A DNA stretch of 8,803 nt from Hyphomicrobiales bacterium (GCA_013812985.1 JACCSN010000809.1:1-8803); one strand, 5' to 3'. Counted from the stretch's first letter, positions 1-6,975 are shown. Numbers and translations are program-made. Notes: generated by a model not told the origin, from the sequence alone.

Positions 1-958
1 CAGTGGACGACGTCGCCCGACCGCAAATCCACCACCATCAGCCCGCAGCGCGGCTGAACCCCCTCCCGCTCCAGCCGGCTCTGCAAAGGCAGGCCCGCGA
101 AGGTTCGGTTCTCGCGCGGCTCCGAGAGGCCAATCACCCCGTGCTGGCCGACAAACGCGAGGCCGCGGAGATAGCCCGGCAGGAAGGCGATCGGCTCGAA
201 CCGCCCCGCCGCCGGATCGACCCGGCCGAACTTGCCGGCGCCGGAATTCAGCACTAAAGCTGGCCGCCGTGGAGCCGCGGGGAATGCGGCATGGACAACC
301 CGCCGCAGACGATCTTCCCGGACGCGATATCCACGACGATGCCGCCGTCCTCGCGGTGATCCCGCCAGCCGTCAGTCACGTCGCTCCGCCCCACCGCCGT
401 CACGTAAGCCGGCGCCCCGTCCCGCATGGCGAGCCCGTTCAGATGGCAGCGGTCCTCCGCCGCCAGGCGCGACAGGAAGGGCGGCTTCCATAAGGCGGTG
501 AAGGAATGCGTCTCGCTCACCCGCGCGAGGCAGCCGAACAGCGTGTTGACGAAGACGATCCGCCCGCGATCGTCGAAGGCCAGATCGTGCGCGTCGAGAT
601 CGCCGGTGAAATGCGCCAGCTGCGGGATGTACACCGCGTCGAAAGGCTCGGCCGCCGCCCCGCTCCCCGCCGCCCCATTCCCGGCAGCCCCGTCCCCCGG
701 CGCCCGGTCCTCCGCCGCATCGACAAAGGTGATGATCTGGGTGAGCGCGGCGACGGCGAGCCCCATTGGCCGCTCCAGGTTGCGCTCGAAGATCGCCAGC
801 CCCGCCCCCGCCGGCTTCGTCCCGAACATGAGGATCTTGCCCGACTGATAGGTGGTCACCGCCAGGCTCGCCCCGGTCGAGGCCAGCCAGGAGACGAACT
901 GGCGCGACGTGGTCACCTCGAAGCGGGGGGCGCCCTCCGACTTGGCCTGGTCATTCAT
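1..958 (-). pseudogene. DUF4915/TIGR03032 family protein, frameshifted and cut by the window edge
   Basis: The function of this family is not established. The first 234 residues (958 down to 254) carry the family hallmarks: a VSWLASTGASLAVTTYQSGK segment at residues 23-41, NLERPMGLAV at 60-69 and CHLNGLAM at 171-178. That frame stops at TAG (256-254) right after HGGQL. The missing continuation, VLNSGAGKFGRVDP, then FLPGYLRGLAF, LSEPRENRTF and CGLMVVDLRSGDVVH, reads in the next frame from 254 to the left edge. One lost base between 257 and 254 explains the break; restoring it would give L-(Y/W)-VLNSG. I chose ATG at 958 because homology begins just after it, with GAG/GGAG upstream; an ATG at 1072 would add 38 unconserved residues. 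The C-terminus lies outside the window. It may be a true pseudogene or a consensus error, and I cannot tell which. Family recognition is from memory of its motifs. Confidence 0.8.
653..697 (-). repeat. Three imperfect 15-bp coding repeats (GxGAA)3
   Basis: Within the DUF4915-type gene, residues 88-102 read GDGAA GNGAA GSGAA, encoded by three adjacent imperfect 15-base units. It is a low-complexity Gly/Ala insert between the TFVDAAED and FDAVYIPQLAHF segments, probably a surface loop grown by slippage. It keeps the frame and is separate from the frameshift near 254. Confidence 0.6.
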
Positions 959-1080
959 GGAAGCTCGGTCTCCGTCCGGGCCTTTGACATCAACATAGGC
1001 CGGGTCTGGAGCGGGCGGTAGCAGGATCGGAAACGTCGATGGACGCGTGAGGTGGCGCTTCACCCGGCGCAATCAAGATG

Positions 1081-1140
1081 ACGAGCTCGTAACAGCACAA
1101 TCGCACGGCGAGCAAAGAGGTATCAATAAAACTTAGTTTT
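1081..1140. repeat. AT-rich patch with two palindromes
   Basis: The start of this stretch is an exact 10-base palindrome, ACGAGCTCGT (1081-1090). Near its end is a second one, AAAACT-T-AGTTTT (1128-1140), with 6-base arms around one central base. The 1120-1150 stretch is clearly more AT-rich than its surroundings. It lies between the DUF4915-type gene and the point where RTX-like coding sequence begins. It could hold a promoter or operator for the minus-strand gene, or mark an old deletion junction. No good -35/-10 pair was found. Confidence 0.3.
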
Positions 1141-1161
1141 GTGATCTTTAGCTGGTGCGGC

Positions 1162-1368
1162 GCGGCCGACGGCGACATCACCAATGGCAACCAAGCGTTC
1201 ACGTTCCTCGGCACGGGCGCGTTCACGGGAGCCGGAGGCGAGGTGCGCTACATTTCCGGAAACGCGAGCGCGGTCGTCTCCGCCGACCTGGACGGGGACA
1301 AGGCGGCCGATTTCCAAGTTGTCCTTCGCGGCCTCAGGTTCTCAGCGACGCCGACTTCCTGCTCTAAG
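1162..1368 (+). pseudogene. 3' remnant of an RTX / M10 serralysin-type C-terminal domain protein
   Basis: Only the end of a secreted calcium-binding protein remains. The frame containing 1162 reads DGDITNGNQAFTFLGTGAF, GAGGEVRYISGN, then a VVSADLDGDKAADFQVVLRGL segment. This is the usual end of RTX proteins and serralysin C-terminal domains (QAFTFIG...F, then ADxxGDxxADFxIxLxG, then LTAxDFIL). After VLRGL the expected last residues QVLSDADFLL and a stop (TAA, 1366-1368) lie one frame over. A single missing C in CTC-AGG at about 1333-1336 accounts for this. Upstream of about 1162 the frame loses family resemblance and meets a stop at 1090-1092, and no glycine-rich nonapeptide repeats are present, so the 5' part of the gene has been deleted. 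The start position given is where homology begins, not a start codon. It is unlikely to make a functional product. Confidence 0.72.
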
Positions 1369-1373
1369 ATCGT

Positions 1374-1393
1374 GGGGCGGCGACTGCCGCCCC
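1374..1393. terminator. GC-rich hairpin between convergent genes
   Basis: There is a perfect 8-bp stem, GGGGCGGC / GCCGCCCC, with a GACT tetraloop. It sits 5 bases after the stop of the RTX remnant and 24 bases past the stop of the convergent rhlE gene, so it may act in both directions. No T-tract follows on either strand, so intrinsic termination is uncertain. Confidence 0.5.
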
Positions 1394-1417
1394 TGCTTCG
1401 AGCATCCGGAGCGCGAT

Positions 1418-2848
1418 TTACCGGTCCGCGCCCCGCTGCGATTCCGGGCGTTCGCCGCGGCGGCGGACTGGCTGGAGGAACGCCGGCATGCCCGTCTTCT
1501 GCGTCTCCGGCTCGGAGCCGGTTGCAGCGTTCCGCTGACCGGAAGGCTTGCCGCTCTTCGCCTGACCGCGGCCCGCCCGGCCACGAGTCGGGGGGCGCTT
1601 GGCGTCGCGGCTCGGCGCGCCAAAATGCCGCTCGCCTTGCCGCCGGCCCGGAGAAGCCCGATCCGCCGAGGCGCGTTCGCGCGGTCCCGCATCGGACGAA
1701 GCCGGGGCGCTGGCGGGAAGATTTCCCGGCAGCGGCGCCACCGGCAGGCTGACTCGCGTCAGCTTCTCGATGTCGCGGAGATAAGCCCGTTCCTCGCCGT
1801 TGCAGAAGGAGAGCGCGATCCCCGCGGCCCCGGCGCGCGCCGTCCGCCCGATGCGGTGGACGTAGCTCTCCGGCACGTTGGGGAGGTCGTAATTGACCAC
1901 GTGGCTGACGCCCTCGACATGGATGCCGCGCGCCGCGATATCGGTGGCGACCAGAACGCGCGTCGCGCCCCCCTTGAAGGCGGCGAGCGCACGCTCGCGC
2001 TGCGCCTGGCTCTTGTTGCCGTGAATGGCCTGCGCCTCCACGCCCGCCCGCGTCAGGTTGCGGACGATTTTGTCCGCCCCGTGCTTGGTTCGCGCAAACA
2101 CCAGCACGCGTTCCATCGCGGCGTCCGCGAGGACATGTTCCAGGAGCGGCTGCTTCTGCGCCGTCGGCACGAAGATCACGCTTTGCTCGACCCGCTCCAC
2201 CGTCGTGGCGACAGGCGTCGCAGCGACCTGCACAGGGTCGGTGAGGAGCGAATCGGCAAGTTGAGAAATCGTCTTCGGCATGGTGGCGGAAAAGAACAAG
2301 GTCTGGCGCTGGGCCGGGATGAGCTTCACGATGCGCTTCAAGGGCACGACAAAGCCGAGGTCGAGCATCTGGTCAGCCTCGTCGACGACGAGAACTTCGA
2401 CGCTGCCCAGCGAAAGCACCCGCTGCTCGATCAGATCGAGGAGCCGGCCGGGCGTCGCGACGAGCACGTCGACGCCGCGCTTCAGCGCGTCGACCTGCGG
2501 CCGCTGCGAGACGCCGCCAAAGACGACGGCGACCCTTACATTGAGGCCGGCGCCGTAGGTGCGGAAGCTCTGGGCGATCTGGCTCGCCAGCTCGCGGGTC
2601 GGCGATAGAACGAGAATGCGCGGGGCGCGCGGCGCCGCGGGAGCCTTGGCGGCGGCGAGCCTGTTGAGGATCGGCAGCGCGAAAGCGGCCGTCTTGCCGG
2701 TTCCCGTCTGCGCGATGCCGCAGAGGTCGCGGCCGGCGAGGATCGGCGGGATGGCTCTCGTCTGGATGGGGGTGGGGGCGGTGTAGCCCTCATTGGAGAG
2801 GGCGCGCAGAATTGGGGCCGTAAGGCCAAAATCGGAAAAAGCGGTCAA
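1418..2848 (-). CDS. rhlE: DEAD-box ATP-dependent RNA helicase, RhlE type
   Basis: This is a cytoplasmic ATP-dependent RNA helicase that remodels RNA, with likely roles in ribosome assembly, RNA decay or cold adaptation (family knowledge). All core motifs are present: Q motif with GYTAPTPIQ (21-29), Walker A AQTGTGKT (46-53), PTREL (83-87), TPGR (132-135), DEAD (156-159), SAT (187-189), ATDIAARG (301-308) and HRIGRTARAG (331-340). From about residue 380 to 476 the protein is a low-complexity basic tail rich in Arg, Gly, Pro and Ser, typical of RNA-binding tails in this group. The only in-frame start is TTG at 2848-2846, because a TGA lies four codons upstream. An out-of-frame ATG at 2861 would join the frame if one base of the AAA run were extra, giving MKFNLTAFSDFGL. 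The start is therefore less certain than the gene. No strong Shine-Dalgarno sequence precedes the TTG. Confidence 0.95.
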   Translation of the reverse strand: MTAFSDFGLTAPILRALSNEGYTAPTPIQTRAIPPILAGRDLCGIAQTGTGKTAAFALPILNRLAAAKAPAAPRAPRILVLSPTRELASQIAQSFRTYGAGLNVRVAVVFGGVSQRPQVDALKRGVDVLVATPGRLLDLIEQRVLSLGSVEVLVVDEADQMLDLGFVVPLKRIVKLIPAQRQTLFFSATMPKTISQLADSLLTDPVQVAATPVATTVERVEQSVIFVPTAQKQPLLEHVLADAAMERVLVFARTKHGADKIVRNLTRAGVEAQAIHGNKSQAQRERALAAFKGGATRVLVATDIAARGIHVEGVSHVVNYDLPNVPESYVHRIGRTARAGAAGIALSFCNGEERAYLRDIEKLTRVSLPVAPLPGNLPASAPASSDAGPRERASADRASPGRRQGERHFGAPSRDAKRPPTRGRAGRGQAKSGKPSGQRNAATGSEPETQKTGMPAFLQPVRRRGERPESQRGADR

Positions 2849-3230
2849 GTTAAACTTTCATATTCAAAGCACGGCTGGACGCGGTCCTCGCGCCTGCCAA
2901 TGCGGGGCGGAAGACGACCCGCGTGATTTGGGCTGTCCAATGATAAGCGGATGAAGATCGCAGCCGGGCCCGTAGTGAGGGCTCTTTCACGCAGCCAGAT
3001 CAGCGCGCCGAGAATCAGCGCCGCCGCTGGACTGCATATGGAGGGTACGGCGAACGAAGTCAACTGGAACTCGCACCGTCGTTCTTTCGTGAAAGCGCGA
3101 GCAGCTGTCCGTACGCGTCGCCGCCCGAGCTGGAAGACTTCGAACGTCGGAACCGTCGTAATGAACGCAGGCGCCGACCTGGAAATGGCGGCCCGGGCGA
3201 ACCAAGTCGCCCTGCTCGCGTTCACGCCCC
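2849..3230. other. Region without a convincing gene, between rhlE and the PAP2 gene
   Basis: These 382 bases separate two divergent genes and should hold both promoters. Open frames exist on both strands: 104 codons on plus from 2951 running into the PAP2 gene, and 126 codons on minus from 3225 to 2845. Their translations show no family resemblance, have weak codon bias, and no good ribosome site precedes them. A GGAAC at about 3066 resembles the -35 of alphaproteobacterial stress (EcfG) promoters, but the matching -10 (CGTG at 17-base spacing) is imperfect. The sequence may include decayed coding DNA. Confidence 0.4.
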
Positions 3231-3827
3231 ATGCACACCATTTTGGAAGTCCTTCGCGCGCTTGAACGCCTCGAAGTGGATGCGGAACTCAGGCTGGCGG
3301 CGGCGCGTCGCCACCCAGCTGCAAAGTTCGCCGCTGGGGCTTCGCAGCTATCGGATCAACTGCCGATGACAGCTGTTTCCGCGGTGGCGCTTGGATTGGG
3401 AGGGATTTCCGGAAATCAGCGGCTGACGGAAGCCGGCGCTCGAATGCTCGTCGCGATCGCCGCCACGACCGCCCTGAAGTCCACAGTGGAGCGGCTCGTC
3501 ACGCGGACGCGGCCGAACGCTGTCCTTGACGGCCGGCGCTACAGGTGCAAGCTCGGCGGTTCGGATGAGAAAGCGGACAAGGCTTTCCCATCAGGGCATA
3601 CGGCCAACGCGGTCGCCGCGGCGCGTGTGCTTGGCAGGGTTTATCCGGAGGCCGCCGGCTTGTTCTGGGCCGCGGCGCTGCTTGTGGCATTCGCCCAGCT
3701 CCCCTCCGGGGCGCATTACCCGAGCGATCTGCTGGCCGGCGCGCTCGTCGGTTTGGCGGGAGAGGCCGCCTCCGGCCACCTCGTTGCGGAAGTCATGGCG
3801 ATGTTGCCGCCGCCTGTCAGGCGTTGA
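3231..3827 (+). CDS. PAP2-family phosphatase with altered motif residues
   Basis: This 198-residue protein has the PAP2 (type 2 phosphatidic acid phosphatase) layout. The family hydrolyses phosphoester or pyrophosphate groups, often on lipid phosphates at the membrane. Motif 1 ends in RP at 94-95 (TRTRP). Motif 2 is FPSGHTAN, with Ser121, Gly122 and His123. Motif 3 ends in GAHYPSD, with catalytic His162 and Asp166. Hydrophobic stretches around 46-58, 70-82, 143-155 and 167-178 suggest membrane association. Two positions depart from the consensus. The first lysine of KxxxxxxRP is Glu87 (a Lys sits at 83, one helical turn earlier), and the SR of motif 3 is Ala155-Gln156. The catalytic His pair and Asp are intact, so activity is possible with changed phosphate contacts. 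ATG at 3231 is preceded by no clear Shine-Dalgarno sequence, and a later start near Met46 is possible. The substrate cannot be predicted. Confidence 0.85.
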   Translation: MHTILEVLRALERLEVDAELRLAAARRHPAAKFAAGASQLSDQLPMTAVSAVALGLGGISGNQRLTEAGARMLVAIAATTALKSTVERLVTRTRPNAVLDGRRYRCKLGGSDEKADKAFPSGHTANAVAAARVLGRVYPEAAGLFWAAALLVAFAQLPSGAHYPSDLLAGALVGLAGEAASGHLVAEVMAMLPPPVRR

Positions 3828-3853
3828 GGGGTAAAAGCGGCTTCAACACTGGG

Positions 3854-4261
3854 CTATTCTCCCGCGCCGTTTCGAAGCGGCCGGTTCTTTCGCCCGCTCC
3901 GCCACGCGTCATAGGACCGCCAGGCGAACTCGATCGGGGCGTCGGTGGGATCGGCGGCATGCAGTCCGGAGCCGTTCGCGCTCCAACCATTCGTTGCGGC
4001 GGGCGCCTGGGCGACGCTGCCGCTTCGACGGCTTGCCAAAGCAGCACCACCCGCATCGCCAGTCACATTGCTAGTCTGCGCGTGCTCTTCCTCGTCGCGG
4101 ATCGCCTCGTCAATCGCCTGGATCGCGCTTTGAACGTCGCTCAGCCGCCGCTCATGGCCCGCGGGACAGTCGAACCGCAAGCTATCGGCGACGCGTTGCC
4201 GCCGCGCTTCCACGTAAAGCGCCCGCAGCGCCCGCAGGCTTTCGATGTGATCATTCGTCAT
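3854..4261 (-). CDS. Hypothetical protein with helical N-terminus and low-complexity middle
   Basis: I do not recognise a named family. The 135-residue product starts with a charged, probably helical region (MTNDHIESLRALRALYVEAR, then SLRFDCPAGHERRLSDVQSAIQAIDEAI, to about residue 60). A Gly/Ala/Ser/Thr-rich linker (63-105) follows, then a short tail with Trp residues (EFAWRSYDAWRSGRK, 111-125). There is no signal peptide or membrane segment. Cys32 and His36 sit close together, but no second metal-binding pair is seen. ATG at 4261 is chosen over one at 4300 because GAGGGCGGAT immediately precedes it, a usable ribosome site, and because the helical region begins there. The gene is convergent with the PAP2 gene, with 26 bases between the stops. 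Codon use is typical of the window, which supports a real gene. Confidence 0.6.
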   Translation of the reverse strand: MTNDHIESLRALRALYVEARRQRVADSLRFDCPAGHERRLSDVQSAIQAIDEAIRDEEEHAQTSNVTGDAGGAALASRRSGSVAQAPAATNGWSANGSGLHAADPTDAPIEFAWRSYDAWRSGRKNRPLRNGAGE

Positions 4262-4674
4262 ATCCGCCCTCACCCAACGCACGGCCGGCCACCGGAACAT
4301 CGAGGATTATTGCGGCTGGTTTGGTTTACGAAAGGTTAGAACGCTCATCCGGATTTTCCATGATTGCATACGGGGCTTGCAGGTGAGCCTCCGGGGCGCC
4401 GCCATTCAGGCGAATGGGACGCCGCCATCAGCTTTCCCAGCGGTCGACGAAGACTTTCTTGCACGCGCTGCGATGGCGATTCGCAGCTGCTCGCGGATTC
4501 AGGGTTCCTTGAGAATGGGATAGGAACAGGGACTCGTGGTTAAGCGTGTTCCAATATGGATTGAAATCCGCGGCCAATCTACACCATCGGGTCAACGCGA
4601 TGTCAGCTTGGGTTTCTTGGGTGGCGGAGGCGAAGAAGCGCGGCTAGCCTTCATCACCTGCCAGGGAGAGCGAA
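4262..4674. promoter_or_regulatory. Gene-free region upstream of the secreted peptidase, with GGAACA inverted repeat
   Basis: These 413 bases hold no supported gene. GGAACA (4523-4528) and TGTTCC (4547-4552) form a perfect 6-base inverted repeat with an 18-base spacer, about 125 bases before the peptidase start. The same GGAAC, followed after 17 bases by CGTG (4545-4548), is a near match to the alphaproteobacterial EcfG stress promoter (GGAAC-N16/17-CGTT). Either reading is speculative. A short inverted repeat CCATTC-AGGC-GAATGG occurs at 4402-4417. A clear ribosome site, AGGGAG (4663-4668), ends the region 6 bases before the ATG. Confidence 0.3.
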
Positions 4675-6201
4675 ATGCTGAAATGGCTGAAACGAGGGCT
4701 ACTTTCTTCCTTGTTCGCTGTCGCGGTAAGCGGCACGGGCTGGGCGATCGATCCGGTCGATACGAGCCAGCTTGTGAACGCGGTCACCGCCGAGAAGATC
4801 CGAGTGCATCTCTGCAAGCTACAGGAGATTGCCGACCGGCGAGGCGGGAACCGGGTCTCCGGCAGCCTTGGCCACCGGGACTCCGTCAAATATGTCACGA
4901 ACAGGCTGATCAACGCCGGCTACTCGGTCCAAGTGCAGCAATTCCCGTTCGTGATCTTTCGCGAAAACGCGCCGCCCGGCCTTGTGCGCACGGCCCCGGG
5001 CAATCGCGTCTACGAGACCGAACGCGACTTCACCACGATGGAATTTTCCGGCAGCGGTGACGTGACGGGGCAACTCGCGCTTGCCCGCCGCATCGTCCTG
5101 CCGCCCGGCGATGAGCCTAGCACGTCGGACAGCGGCTGCCGCCCGGAGGACTTCGACAACGTGGCCGGCAAGATCGTCCTGATCCAGCGCGGCACCTGCA
5201 CCTTCGAGGAAAAGGCGAATTTCGCCGCCGCGGCCGGTGCCGTGGGAGTCGTCATCTTCAACGAGGGCCAGCCGGGCCGCACCGAGGTTTTGGGCGGCAC
5301 GCTTGGGAACCCCGTCCCGATTCCCGTCGTCGGTACCACATTCGCGCTCGGCAATGATCTCTACGAGCGCGTCAGATCGCGCGTTCGCGTCGAACTGATC
5401 CTCACCATCGATTCGGCGAACGAGCGAATCACTTCGACGAATGTGATCGCCAAGCGCGCAGGAGAAGTGGACAATCGGGTCCTTATCGCCGGCGGGCACC
5501 TCGATTCCGTCGAGGAGGGTCCCGGCATCCAGGATAACGGCACCGGCACGGCGGCGCTGCTGACCATCGCCGAAGAGTTCGCCAAGATGAACGTCCGGCC
5601 CCGAAACTCCATCCGCTTCGCCTTCTGGGGCGGCGAGGAGCAGGGTCTCAAAGGCTCGACCCATTACGTGACCAAGTTGAGCGAGCGCGAATTGAGCAGG
5701 ATCGCTCTCAATCTCAACTTCGACATGATCGGCTCGCCGAACTACGTCCGCTTCGTCTATGACGGCAACGGCACGATCGGACCCGCAGGCCCGCCGGGAT
5801 CGGATGTGATCGAGGACGTGTTCGTCGAATACTTCGATCCGCTCGGGCTGGCGAGCGAGCCGACCGAGTTCGATGGGCGGTCCGATTACCAGGCCTTCAT
5901 CAATGCCGGCATTCCAGCCGGCGGCCTCTTCACCGGCGCGGAGGAAATCAAGACCGCCGAGCAGGCGCGGATCTATGGCGGCAGGGCGGGAGTCGCCTAC
6001 GATCCGTGCTACCACGAGGCCTGCGACGACATCGACAACCCGAGCAACCGCGCGCTGAATGAAATAGCCAAGGCTGCGGCTCATGCGATCGTGACGTTCG
6101 CGCAGACGCGGGAAGACATTTCGCCCGCGCGGGTTGCCCAAAGGATCGGCGCCGGCGCCAGCGTCACGGTGGACTACTTCGGCCCGCATCTTGTGCGCTG
6201 A
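4675..6201 (+). CDS. Secreted M28-family zinc aminopeptidase with PA domain
   Basis: This is a 508-residue exported peptidase likely to release N-terminal amino acids from peptides outside the cytoplasm. A signal peptide is clear: basic MLKWLKRG, a hydrophobic core and likely cleavage after GTGWA (residue 24). A PA (protease-associated) domain spans roughly 125-245 (VAGKIVLIQRGTCTFEEKA, GAVGVVIFNEG). The catalytic M28 domain follows from about 253, with the expected di-zinc residues: His275 and Asp277 in GGHLDSV, Asp287 in QDNGTG, Glu321-Glu322 in WGGEEQG, Asp350 in NFDMIGS and His447 in CYHEACDD. The 12-residue step from His275 to Asp287 and the Cys445/Cys450 pair flanking the last His match Streptomyces griseus-type aminopeptidases. 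AGGGAG six bases upstream supports the ATG. It appears monocistronic, with a hairpin downstream. The natural substrate is unknown. A 477-codon antisense frame here is a GC-driven shadow. Confidence 0.95.
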   Translation: MLKWLKRGLLSSLFAVAVSGTGWAIDPVDTSQLVNAVTAEKIRVHLCKLQEIADRRGGNRVSGSLGHRDSVKYVTNRLINAGYSVQVQQFPFVIFRENAPPGLVRTAPGNRVYETERDFTTMEFSGSGDVTGQLALARRIVLPPGDEPSTSDSGCRPEDFDNVAGKIVLIQRGTCTFEEKANFAAAAGAVGVVIFNEGQPGRTEVLGGTLGNPVPIPVVGTTFALGNDLYERVRSRVRVELILTIDSANERITSTNVIAKRAGEVDNRVLIAGGHLDSVEEGPGIQDNGTGTAALLTIAEEFAKMNVRPRNSIRFAFWGGEEQGLKGSTHYVTKLSERELSRIALNLNFDMIGSPNYVRFVYDGNGTIGPAGPPGSDVIEDVFVEYFDPLGLASEPTEFDGRSDYQAFINAGIPAGGLFTGAEEIKTAEQARIYGGRAGVAYDPCYHEACDDIDNPSNRALNEIAKAAAHAIVTFAQTREDISPARVAQRIGAGASVTVDYFGPHLVR

Positions 6202-6256
6202 CCCCGGCGCAGCCGACGCGAAAAGCGACGATCCCTGACGCACAGGGACCAATCAA

Positions 6257-6285
6257 GCGGCCCCCGTCCAAAAGATTGGGGCCGC
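6257..6285 (+). terminator. Hairpin after the peptidase gene
   Basis: An 8-bp perfect stem, GCGGCCCC / GGGGCCGC, encloses a 13-base loop and lies 55 bases after the peptidase stop. Only CTTC follows rather than a T-run. A terminator is plausible from position and stem strength. The pairing is symmetric, but no gene reads toward it on the minus strand. Confidence 0.5.
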
Positions 6286-6387
6286 CTTCATGCACCGCTT
6301 GAGTTCTTTGACAGTCCTGATCTGCTCTTTTCCAAAGCGCAAAGATTGTGACGCGGCTGCCTCGCGCCTGCCCGGCAGGGAGGAAAA

Positions 6388-6975
6388 ATGCTCAACGAAT
6401 GGGATGCTGTCTGGGACCTGCATGAGGACGAATGCCCGTGCGACGTTCATTTCGTGGAGTTCCTCGAGGCGGAAGGAAGGGCAAACGCCTCGATCTTCCA
6501 CTTCGGGACCGGAGCCCACCATCATGTCGGAATCCGCAACGCTCAGAACGGCAGCGGCAACGCGGTCCTCGGCATCACAGCCTCGCGCGGCGAGCTCGAC
6601 GCCTATGTCAAGCTGGCGCTGGAGAGGCCGGAGATCTCCCGTTCCTACAAGGTGTGGTTTGGCGACATCTACATCCTGGAGGAGCGGCTCTTGCCGGAGT
6701 TCGATGTGGTCACGCTGTTCCACCTCTGCGAGTTCCGCGGCGAGAAGAACGATGCTTACGGTGCGCTGACGGACCTGGATCTCGCGCGCTTGATGATCCG
6801 CAAGCTTCGGCCTGGCGGATGGCTGCTCTTCTACACGGGATCGATGGCGTTCGAGGCGACGCGGGCCGTCATCGCGGAACTCGAGGCGCGCGGGCTCGTG
6901 GAACCGGCCGGCGCCTATAAGACGCTTCTGCTTTACCGGAAACCGGACATCGCCAAGGTCGCGCCCAGCTTGTGA
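6388..6975 (+). CDS. Uncharacterised SAM-methyltransferase-like protein
   Basis: This 195-residue cytoplasmic protein resembles a small class I methyltransferase fold. IFHFGTGAHHHVG (36-48) sits where the glycine-rich SAM-binding loop is expected. FDVVTLFHLCEF (105-116) matches the strand carrying the usual motif IV position. KLRPGGWLLFYTG (139-151) matches the common LRPGG turn and following strand. The N-terminus has an unusual acidic, cysteine-containing segment, EWDAVWDLHEDECPCD (4-19). Histidines 44-46 directly after the GTG turn are atypical for a methyltransferase and could bind a metal or alter the cofactor site. I believe similar proteins occur as conserved hypotheticals in Rhizobiales, but I know of no assigned function. 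The ribosome site AGGGAGG (6377-6383) lies four bases before the ATG. The gene stands alone. A TTGACA at 6308-6313 could be a -35 element, though no good -10 follows. Confidence 0.78.
   Translation: MLNEWDAVWDLHEDECPCDVHFVEFLEAEGRANASIFHFGTGAHHHVGIRNAQNGSGNAVLGITASRGELDAYVKLALERPEISRSYKVWFGDIYILEERLLPEFDVVTLFHLCEFRGEKNDAYGALTDLDLARLMIRKLRPGGWLLFYTGSMAFEATRAVIAELEARGLVEPAGAYKTLLLYRKPDIAKVAPSL

Noticed and set aside
254..1021. Several plus-strand frames opposite the DUF4915-type gene
   Set aside because: Arg/Pro-rich shadow translations opposite a recognisable coding frame.
990..1226. Minus-strand 78-codon frame upstream of the DUF4915-type gene
   Set aside because: It lies partly opposite the RTX remnant, has no homology and no ribosome site.
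1184..2608. 474-codon open frame on plus, antisense to rhlE
   Set aside because: The rhlE gene on the other strand has every helicase motif; this frame is a GC-driven shadow.
2845..3225. 126-codon minus-strand frame running into the rhlE start
   Set aside because: No family resemblance, and it overlaps the rhlE start region in another frame.
2951..3265. 104-codon plus-strand frame overlapping the PAP2 start
   Set aside because: No recognisable family, no clear ribosome site, weak codon bias and a 35-base overlap with a better gene. Possible but unsupported.
4819..6252. 477-codon open frame antisense to the M28 peptidase gene
   Set aside because: It mirrors the strongly biased codons of a confirmed gene. 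Its translation is rich in Arg/Asp/Gly/Val and shows no family resemblance.
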